A stretch of DNA of 64,000 bases, from positions 186,001 through 250,000 of the forward strand of contig JARGXX010000095.1 in the NCBI GenBank assembly GCA_030374765.1, in the 5' to 3' direction. Under the pieces are notes generated by a model that was not told where the DNA came from, made no database searches, and saw only the letters and a list, made by a program, of their open reading frames with translations. Position 1 is the stretch's first letter. Each line of letters opens with the position of its first letter. The stretch is from Agarophyton chilense. Taxonomy: Eukaryota > Rhodophyta > Florideophyceae > Gracilariales > Gracilariaceae. Shown piece after piece: positions 56,219-64,000 of the stretch. Made by a program: the position numbers and the translations under genes.

Positions 56219-59200
56219 TCGCAGCCGTTCCACTCCACCCCCTTCAGGATTCTGATCCCATCCGCTCGACAAGGCTTAAATACCTTCTCCACAACCCTCT
56301 ATCCTTCCTTTCCGAGACAGTTCAACACACATTCTCCAACCACTCGAAGCATCAAACCCCCACCCATACCTCGTCATCATGTCGTCCTCCGCGGTTGTAT
56401 CGAACCCCAAAGCGCCAACGTACGGCTCTCTGACGTCCAAGGACCATCTCTACTTCATGCAATCTCTCTCGTAGTCTCAGTTTCTTTCAATCTCACAGAC
56501 AGCGCCTCTCACCATTCGAGGAAACCTGAATACTTCCGCAACTAAGGAACAGCTCTTAGCAGATGTTTTCCGCCTCCGTGACCTCGAAATCGCGTCCGGA
56601 CAAGCTTCGCTACATTTCAGTGCCGCCGAAAGTTTAAAGATCCTCATGGACATGTCGAACGCTGACGTTCTTAACGTGTCACGCGAGCAGCCAGGCCATC
56701 TTTTGGAACTCATGAACACTGCACTTCCAGCGGATCCCAACCTCTCTCCCAGAACCGTCCCAACGGAGAATACCTCTTAGGCTGCCGCCATCGCAATCGG
56801 GTGGCAGTTTGATGCCTTTCGACAGAACCACCCCATACCTCAAGTTGCAGCGACGCCCATACCTGATATACCCCCGCTCGCACTCCACACAGCCCAATTG
56901 TGCAAGCCCACAAGTGGCCGCCAATCCGCGCGCGGAAGCAGAACACTCCGACGATGACGAAGATGAGCCCCCAAGAAAGAAGAAGAAGGGACTCATCGTT
57001 CCCCAAAATTACACTATCGGCCTCGACGAAGCTGAACACGCAACTGTCCTGCGCTACCCGGGAAAGGGAGCCTCGTCCGCAAAGCCTATTCGTCGACAAA
57101 TTTCTCGGCCCTTCAGTGCTCAACATGCTAACAGGGCAGGGTACCGATATTCCAAACTTCCTATCCAGTAAGTTCCAGCACTGGAAAAGGTCAGCAACAG
57201 GGCAACCACAAGCCGTCGAGATGGAGGCCTCAACCCTCGGCCGCATTATCCACCTGGACATGCTGACATTCAATACGCCGAAGGAAGCCATGGAAACGCT
57301 TCCCTCCCTCGAAGTCGCCTTCCGCCGCCTACTCGCGATTTTGCACGTGGAAGAATCAGTGTCACGCGGAGACTACGCAGACAAGCGAGAGGCATGGGAA
57401 GAGACCATAATGCTGCTAGAAAACGTTCCACAAGGCACTGTCCGTTCCGCCAACCTGCTGTTATCGGTAGGCCAAGTAAGATCGGTAGGCCAAGTAAGCA
57501 TCGTCACCCTCGGGCGTTATCGATTAGTTTCCCTCCGATATCAGTAGACAAACCGTGCACAGGAGCACCACTATAAGTAAAGGACAGGACCGAGTGAACG
57601 GCTTCCTCCATGGAAGTCACTACTGCCAACACCTGCTGGACGAAATCGTCAGGAACTTGAACCAAAAGAAGAAGCGTTTCACTGCAATCAAAACAATTCA
57701 CGACTCAAGGAGCAAGAATCGAAACGGAAAGGGCCTGAAGTCACGCGAATCAGCACAATCTCCAAGCAACCCGCGCCAAGCTCGCAACTAACGACCTTGA
57801 ATTCAAAGCCCACGTGAAGAGCAACGTCCTCCAGGGAGGTTTTCGGGACTTAAGTTTTTTCCGGAGCCTCCGGCGTGCAACCTCGTTATGAGTACGTGTA
57901 ATCCGTTTTTACGGCGATGGCCGGAACGCCGGTGATGCACCGGCGGGACCGGGTGCCATACACGTGGCCGCAGCGCCCGCGCGACACGTGGCCGCCAGAT
58001 TGGCCCCTTTGTTAGACGGACATTTAGCTATTTAGGATAGACTTTATTTATTCTATTCTACGGTGACTACAGTACTTAGGCCGCCGGCCTCGCGGCCGTA
58101 GGTCCAGTAAAGTCTCCCCAACAAGGGTGATCTTGGTCTTCCAAATCTTGGCTCTGGGTCGAACCGCCTGCGCGGATATAAAACTTCTTACGAAGAGATT
58201 TCCCGTGGTGCATGGCTTCCCAACCCCCTTGGACGTTCAAGCAGCCTTCGTGTGTTGGGTATCTATTCCCACTTTTGTTATTCCGCCCGTGTATACGGTT
58301 TGCTACACCCGACAGTGCCGGCTATTCCCGAGTCCCTTCTTTCGACTCGTGGTCAACCTCGCCCTCTTGCCTCCGTTCCCATTTTCCTTCCCTTTTCCTC
58401 CCCTTCATTGGGCAATTCCCGCTCTTGCGGCTCGCACTGACACCTGTCGTGCTCGCCACTCTCGTGGGTTTTGCTTCCTCAGAGGATACGCAAGCACCGC
58501 TTCGGCGGATATTCTCGGCTTCTTTCAGCCTCCCTGCGCCCGTCGCGACGGTTCGGCTCCGGCTTACACACGGCATTGCGCGCCGATCCCTGGGAGGGCT
58601 CTACCGCGCCGGTTACCTCGTGAGAGGAAGATCCGGACGTCTTCGTGGGTTTTCCCCATTCGGGGCATTGTCCTACACCACGCACCGCATCTTTCCCATT
58701 CCTCATCTCTCTTCTTTCTCCTCCCTCAATGAACAGGCCAACAAAGTCTTCGACACGCTTTCATTCCTTTACCTTGGCCACAACAGCAGCGCCCAAACTT
58801 CACCACCAATCCACATCGAAGCCAATTCGTCGCAGACAAGGGCAAAATGGTGTGTATTGGCACGGCTTTGCAGCCCCAATTCCCCTGTTCAATCCAACGA
58901 AGCCGTAGAGGAATCGCTCACTCGTCACATGCCTTCCCCCAGGACCTCATTCCATCTCCACTCAGAGCTCGAATACCTCTTCCAAAACCCAAAAGCTTCC
59001 TTCGGCCGTGGTGTTTTTAAGCGCACCGTCGCCGAACGCCTACCACTTTCGCCCCGCGAGATCCTCCTTCTCCTCATCTGGCAAACACATGGATGTTGCG
59101 GCTCGACAAAGACACTCTCGCGGTGTTTTCGAAGACCAATCCAGACGGTTTCCACGAAACGCTACGTAGCAAGCTCCGCTTTCGCTAAACGCGAACACGA

Positions 59201-60850
59201 CAGAGCCGCTCCCCGCGCCTGTATTGCACGCAACCAAGGCCCAATAGGCGAAGCTATTGAGCAGGGCTGTCTCGTCTGGCATGCTCCGTTGGTCCGTCGT
59301 CGAACATGAAGACCCGGAGTACTCCGAGCTCGCAGACATGCTCGAAATGACCCTGTTCTCGGTGACGAAGTCCTTAAAGGAAGACCGTCTTATCTCGTGG
59401 CCCCGCGTACAGAACGCCCTTCTGCTGGAACCACCGCACACGCCTCTGCCGGACCCAAGCATCTTTAACCGCATCACAACAGGATTTGAGAATCTTTCGG
59501 GTTTCTATTTAGACATCCAAAACATGTTCCACAACATCACTTTTCCCTCCGATCTATCCCTATTATTTCCCATGCCGAAGATCTGTCTCACTGCGCTCCC
59601 TTCAAGGCTTAATTCAAAACTCCGAGAGCGTGTATCAATTTCAAGCGCCAACACCAATTTCCTGCTGCGGCCCTGCCAGGCAACCGTTCCCATGGGATTC
59701 AAGTGGTCGGTACATATCGCCGACACTCTCGCAGCATCACTGCTGCAGTAAGTCTTCCATCTTTTTAAACAATCTCGTTTCTCTCCATCCCCACGTGCGC
59801 AGCTTCTCCCGCTCACACACAAAAGCGGACCGTGTCACCTCGAGCGGTCCTGCGCCGCGCTGCTGCATATTATTGACGACATTTCTGTCTTCGTAGCTGG
59901 GAGTGATGACGAGCCCGTATTGGCGCTACAGTGCATGGTGCGCAACACATTCATTGCCGCGAAGCTGCCAATTCAGGACTCAAAATCTTCTGATATATCA
60001 CAAGTAGTCAGGGACTCTATACAGTTCATCGGCTGCATCTGGAATTTGGTGGAATATGTTGTGCGACCGGAGCCGGCCAAAACTGCTAATCTGGCAACAC
60101 AAGCGGAGGAACTCTTGCAGTCCTACTCTATTCACTTCCATGAGTGGGAGTCCCTTCTTAACCGCAGCATCTGGCCAACGCTTCTGAACCGCCGCCTGCT
60201 TTCAATAATGAACGCCGTCTTCCGCGTCCCAATGCCCTCCAAGAGAGATGATGTCATCGCTATACACCCATCAGTGCGCAAGAAAATAGAAATGCTTCAC
60301 AGAATTGGACCCCTACGCACCTTACCATTTAATTTACCAACAATCCGCATACTTATTACCTTTGACGCCTCACTTATTGGCGGTGCGGTAATGTTTGCAA
60401 CAATCGAACGTTGGAAATCTTTGTGCTTCTAGGAAAGATACCAAAACAACTGCGCACTCCACCGAAATGAAGGCAGCAGTCCATTCAAACTAAATGAACT
60501 GTCGCGCAAGATGCACATCGAAGCAAATTGGAAGTTGGAATGCGCCATGAAATGGAAGACAAAGGATCATATAAAAGTCTTGGAATCAGCAACAGCTGTT
60601 ATTGCAATAGAATTTCTCGCACGAAAGAAAGTGAGAGACGCCAAAGTTCTTCTCTTCACGGATATCAACGTAACACGCTGTGATATGGAAAAAGGAAGGT
60701 CTTTTTCCACTCCTATTTTGTTGCGGTGTAGACGCTTATCTGCCGTATGCCTAACATACAGCATATGGCCCTCATTTATTCACATACTATCAAACATGAA
60801 CATTGCTGACAAGCCGTCAAGAAGAATTTCGAAGACATAACATACTGCCG
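54971..60850 (+). mobile_element. DIRS-like retroelement with tyrosine recombinase upstream of gag and RT
   Basis: Parts, all on the plus strand: a tyrosine recombinase at about 54.97-56.22 kb, which looks whole; a gag-like region at about 56.38-57.79 kb with a TATA-like TTAAATA at 56276-56282 before it and a basic PPRKKKK stretch; a non-coding GC-rich part at about 57.8-58.2 kb; then reverse transcriptase at about 58.75-59.9 kb (RPCQATVPMGFKW, then IIDDISVFV) and RNase H at about 60.0-60.84 kb (TFDASLIGGAV, ending NIADKPSR). The RT type and the NxADxPSR ending are those of DIRS-like elements. In known DIRS elements the recombinase follows RNase H; here it precedes gag and none is seen after 60.85 kb. 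The gag and RT parts are broken, with several interruptions. A tandem 18-base duplication lies at 57463-57498. Confidence 0.6.
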
Positions 60851-61312
60851 TTTGGCATCAGAGCTTATGATCACGGAGCAATCATATTTGGGATGGGGGA
60901 AGCCGGTCTTTCTGAGACCTTCTGTGTGCACCTCAGTTCTGCTGGGTTCACGAAAGGACAGAGACTTTCTACCTTTCACACCTGACCAAAAATAAAGATC
61001 GAGCGTAAGATGTCTGTGAAGCGCCAAATAAAAGAGAAAAGTCAGTGCCTTCCATTCACATTCTTGAACTGCTCTCAGGGCTTAAGAACGCATTTTTCCA
61101 AATGAGGTGCCTTTTGCTCGAATTCTCACGGACTGTGGTAGAGATGCGTTTTAAAGGGAACTCAAATATTTCGGTTTTTGGATCTTTGAAAGAACTGCGC
61201 CAAGGGCTTGAAGACTACATCATCCTACATCCGATTCGAGACTAGGTGTTCCGGAGATTGCCCTTCACTCGGCTCGACCTAGGAAGACCCAAGCACTTCA
61301 ACAAAGACTATA
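60851..61312. other. Spacer between the DIRS-like element and PAC4
   Basis: About 460 bases holding the PAC4 5' region. An open frame at 61.05-61.24 kb begins with GTG and is not called. No TATA box was seen. Confidence 0.45.
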
Positions 61313-61720
61313 ATGGAAGTGACAGCATTTACGGACCAACTAGCCGATCTACGAATGCGCTATCAAATAACTTATATGAAAGACTCCGTCATGGTGTGGG
61401 TCCAGCCCACCACAGATGGATCTCTCGGGTCGCTAAGTTGTCTAGCCATATGCATGGGTCTCTGTGTCAACGATGAGGCACTACCGCCTGCCAGTACTGT
61501 ATTCGCAACAACCGATCATATCTCATCCACAAGTCACGGATTTGCTCAGAAACTGTCAAAGCGTTGTGGGCTTGCGGTGTATGCATGTATCGACATTCCG
61601 GACAGTGCCGCAGTCTTGGAGGATAACATTTTCAGACGGGTGCTGAGAGAACTAGAACGCCACGGTCTGACATTTTCTACTGATCACGATATTGGAACAG
61701 GAGAAGAGGCACCAGCCTAG
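61313..61720 (+). CDS. PSMG4: Proteasome assembly chaperone 4 (PAC4/PSMG4-like)
   Basis: 135 residues from ATG 61313. The sequence opens with VTAFTDQLADLRMRYQITYMKDSVMVWV, continues with SLSCLAICM, then LPPASTVFATTDHISSTSHGFAQKLSKRCGLAVYACIDI and closes with an acidic helix (AVLEDNIFRRVLRELERHGL). This strand order and the spacing of PxST, the s-glAqrLakr helix and the Vyvs strand match animal PAC4, which is about 123 residues long. PAC4 pairs with PAC3 and helps build the alpha ring of the 20S proteasome in the cytosol and nucleus. The family is fast-evolving, so the call rests on pattern rather than high identity. There is no intron. It lies just downstream of retroelement sequence and is convergent with the SR/LURP-like gene, 154 bases apart. 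Confidence 0.7.
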   Translation: MEVTAFTDQLADLRMRYQITYMKDSVMVWVQPTTDGSLGSLSCLAICMGLCVNDEALPPASTVFATTDHISSTSHGFAQKLSKRCGLAVYACIDIPDSAAVLEDNIFRRVLRELERHGLTFSTDHDIGTGEEAPA

Positions 61721-61874
61721 ACAAAAGGAGGCAACCAGAAAAAGGACGATCTGCGACCACATCGGCATCAAAACCTATTGTACAATCTCTCTCAGACTTG
61801 GGCGCAGATGAACGCAATCAGGAAGCACCGAAACATAGATCAGTCATGCCCGGGAGAGAAACGAGTGACGCAAC

Positions 61875-63680
61875 TTAAAGCATTTCATCGCTGCCGGCCC
61901 ACATGATAATTCGGCTAACGATTGCGGAAGTGATCATCGCTAAATCCACACCAGGCTGTAGAACTACGCGATAGCTGCTTCCTTCGACGGCAAATCCGTC
62001 AGCTCCTGGGCTAGAATATGTTATACTGGCCAGTTCTCGACTCGTTGCGGTTTGAATCCATTCCTTCTCTCCTCCCGCGCTGCGAATGAGTCGGAATAAA
62101 GGATGCCTGCGACGACCATCTCTACGAGATCTTCGTATGTCATCCATACTTTTCTGCCCACCAAAGAATTCTGCTACAACACTTGTCTGATCCGATGAAT
62201 CCCAGGCTTGAAAAGGCGGGCGACCAGAATTATTCTGGTGCCCAAACCCATACGCGTAATTGGGATGCGCGCCAGGCTTGTATTCACCTTGCGGATAGGT
62301 CTGGTCGGGATAGGCTGCGTTTGGTTGATAGTACATTCCCTGCCACTGTTGATATTGAGGTTGCGGACCTGGGTACTCCTGCTGTGGCTGCCGTGATTGA
62401 TCGGGTTGTGGGTAAACAGGAACTGCTCCCTGTGGCTGCTGCTGAGGGGCACTCCACGGGGCGGAGTAGGGATCAGCACCTGCGCCGGCTCCCGTCTGAG
62501 GCTCACTATTATCCGGTTGGATAGGATTCGTAGCACCAGCCTGCATACCTGGGTAACCTGCAGGAGGCACTCCGTACGGGGGCATAGGATATGGGGCAGG
62601 ATAAGGATATGCACCTTGAGGAGGATAATAGGGATTTGCATTGGGTGCTGAATACGAAAACGGAGGCGGAACTGGAGCTGCTCCGTGGGGATTTGCCGGG
62701 CCAATAGCGTCACGCATGGACACGGCGGTCATGACGGGGTCACGATATTTGTTGAGGGTGAAAACACGCAAGGAAGCATATCGCCTGCTCTTTGATGAGC
62801 TCTTTCGCGGAGTCAAACGAAGGAGTTCTCCAGAATAGTCATCATGAAGTCTCACCTGGGATGCTCGTTGCATGCAATTTCCGGTTGCGTATAAAACACG
62901 TCTCCCATCGAACTCATCCATTATTTGCAACCAGGGTACACGACTTTCCGCCGCAGAGCCGACGTTGAACAAGAAGCTTCTCGGCTGCATGAATACAATG
63001 TTCGGGGTGCGCGCTGGGAAGCGCATGGCACGATCCATAGAGAAACGGGGGGGTTGGTCTGGAAACTGAGGAGCGCCAAAGTCTTCGAAGAAATGTGAGC
63101 GACGGCGATGGCGAGGGGGAAAGGGTGGTTCGAACTCATCTAGGGGGGGTTCATCTATGGGGTTTCGATCAAACCTTAGCGGAAAATCATCGAAGGCTCT
63201 CCGACGCTCGAAGGGGAAACGCGGCTCAAACGGGTCAAACGGGATGCGATCGGCGGAAGCAGACCGCATCGGATGCCTTGCGCGAGGCGAACGCGAACGG
63301 GAGCGCGAGCGTGAGCGTCGCCTTCGAGGTAGCGGATAGAACTCAGAAGGGTGCAAACCTGGAAAGGGGTCGTCATGAAGTCCGGTGAACGAGAGTGACC
63401 GTCGCATGAATGGGTGTGGCGGGGGTGACCGAAAGCCGATGTGCGAGTAACTGGAACCGCCGGAGAGAGAGTCCGGTGGGGAGCCGGATGATACGGAGCG
63501 TGACCGGGAGCGGGAACGGGAGCGAGTGGGGCGACGCGTGGGACTGAGAGAGCGAGGGGGAGGGGCTCGGGTTGTGCGTGAGGCACGCGGTCGTGAACGG
63601 GAACGGGAACGAGAACGAGAACGGTGTCGATTGCGCGGGCGCTGCTGGCGAGAGACGGGACGGTTGAAGAAACCACGCAT
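61875..63680 (-). CDS. SR-type protein carrying a split LURP-one-like domain
   Basis: 601 residues from ATG 63680; the frame upstream has no ATG. Residues 20-31, 53-63 and 122-131 are Arg-Ser dipeptide tracts, as in splicing-linked SR proteins and typical targets of SR kinases. The first half of a LURP-one-like (tubby C-like) beta fold appears at about 229-310 (FMQPRSFLFNV, IMDEFDGRRVLYATGN, LHDDYSGELLRL). A segment of about 180 residues rich in Pro, Tyr, Gln and Gly interrupts it (YPPQGAYPYPAPY). The second half follows to the C-terminus (VVAEFFGG, FRLIRSAGGEKEWI, VVLQPGVDLAMITSAIVSRII), ending with the hydrophobic central helix that is the fold's best marker. No intron is needed. Nuclear location is likely from the RS tracts; the role is unknown. 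The RS plus LURP combination is not one I know from a named family. Confidence 0.7.
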   Translation of the reverse strand: MRGFFNRPVSRQQRPRNRHRSRSRSRSRSRPRASRTTRAPPPRSLSPTRRPTRSRSRSRSRSVSSGSPPDSLSGGSSYSHIGFRSPPPHPFMRRSLSFTGLHDDPFPGLHPSEFYPLPRRRRSRSRSRSRSPRARHPMRSASADRIPFDPFEPRFPFERRRAFDDFPLRFDRNPIDEPPLDEFEPPFPPRHRRRSHFFEDFGAPQFPDQPPRFSMDRAMRFPARTPNIVFMQPRSFLFNVGSAAESRVPWLQIMDEFDGRRVLYATGNCMQRASQVRLHDDYSGELLRLTPRKSSSKSRRYASLRVFTLNKYRDPVMTAVSMRDAIGPANPHGAAPVPPPFSYSAPNANPYYPPQGAYPYPAPYPMPPYGVPPAGYPGMQAGATNPIQPDNSEPQTGAGAGADPYSAPWSAPQQQPQGAVPVYPQPDQSRQPQQEYPGPQPQYQQWQGMYYQPNAAYPDQTYPQGEYKPGAHPNYAYGFGHQNNSGRPPFQAWDSSDQTSVVAEFFGGQKSMDDIRRSRRDGRRRHPLFRLIRSAGGEKEWIQTATSRELASITYSSPGADGFAVEGSSYRVVLQPGVDLAMITSAIVSRIIMWAGSDEML

Positions 63681-64000
63681 GATGACGTGCGCGAGGGTGT
63701 CTGGTGAATGGTACGAGACACGACGAAGGAGACAAGAGGGCGGGCGGGCGATAGGGACTCGAGGCGAGGAAGAGGCATGCGTAGCGGAGGTTGCGGGGCT
63801 CGGCAACTCGCAACGGCTGTGCGGGCGACCTGTGCGCCAGTGACGGCACTGGCGCGCTCCCGCGCTAGCGCGCGCAGCGAGCGAGGCAGGTTGACCGTCC
63901 GAATATCTTCAGCGCGCCAATCAGCGCGCTTTTCTTTTCGCATGCACCACACGTGTGTGACGCTGAAGTGCGTGTCTGTTTTTGTTGCTCACCAAAGAGC
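63681..64000 (-). promoter_or_regulatory. CpG-rich promoter of the SR/LURP-like gene
   Basis: It contains a CCAAT box at 63917-63921 framed by mirrored AGCGCG and CGCGCT arms (63911-63930), and further GCGCGC runs at 63850-63880, about 170-250 bases before the start codon. This is the same motif style as the 31.6 kb bidirectional promoter. Confidence 0.5.

Noticed and set aside
58212-59309. Plus-strand ORF of 365 codons
   Set aside because: It starts with ATG but is low-complexity in its first half, and it overlaps in another frame the region that reads into reverse transcriptase.
1-64000. CRISPR arrays, bacterial operons, rRNA genes
   Set aside because: No regularly spaced repeats, ribosome-binding patterns or rRNA-like sequence were seen; the window is eukaryotic.

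Overview
The window reads as nuclear DNA of a eukaryote with compact, intron-poor genes lying in small GC-rich islands between long stretches of decayed transposons. The gene content (C2H2 factor, Trm9-type tRNA methyltransferase, OTU1 deubiquitinase, plant-type M14 peptidase relative, LURP-one-like protein, PAC4 proteasome chaperone, FkbM sugar methyltransferase), the single visible intron of about 100 bases, and the mix of copia, gypsy, tyrosine-recombinase (DIRS-like) and Tc1/pogo/Harbinger elements best fit a florideophyte red alga of the Chondrus type. This placement is an inference and no search was run.

Layout. 0-2.7 kb: ruined adenine-type DNA methyltransferase gene with a tRNA-like (SINE-like) insertion. 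2.7-6.8 kb: no genes, one imperfect tandem duplication. 6.8-15.3 kb: old Ty1/copia fossil whose 3' LTR is split by a 3.1 kb pogo-like transposon. 15.36-16.91 kb: nearly intact Tc1 transposon. 17.45-18.46 kb: FkbM methyltransferase gene. 19.6-20.5 kb: fragments of a fucosyltransferase-like gene. 20.5-27.8 kb: gene-poor, with two promoter-like CpG islands that have no gene. 27.8-34.8 kb: main gene island with six genes: zinc finger / TRM9 (divergent), OTU1 / M14-like (divergent, sharing a symmetric CCAAT promoter), and a Cys-rich membrane protein. 35.9-46.1 kb: Ty3/gypsy fossil with an extra antisense coding region. 46.9-53.6 kb: a graveyard holding an unknown ORF, a bromodomain gene, a mitochondrial enoyl reductase gene and a Harbinger transposase, all broken. 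54.4-60.9 kb: tyrosine recombinase plus gag/RT/RNase H of a DIRS-like retroelement in an unusual order. 61.3-63.7 kb: convergent PAC4 and SR/LURP-like genes.

How the genes relate. The active genes are housekeeping or regulatory (transcription factor, tRNA wobble modification, ERAD-type deubiquitination, proteasome assembly, an RNA-binding or scaffold-like protein) plus three secretory-pathway proteins (FkbM enzyme, M14 pseudoenzyme, Cys-rich membrane protein). Genes are arranged in divergent pairs sharing short GC-rich promoters with CCAAT and CACGTG motifs. No operon-like logic is expected or seen. Several neighbours are dead host genes, which suggests the islands shrink as transposons spread.
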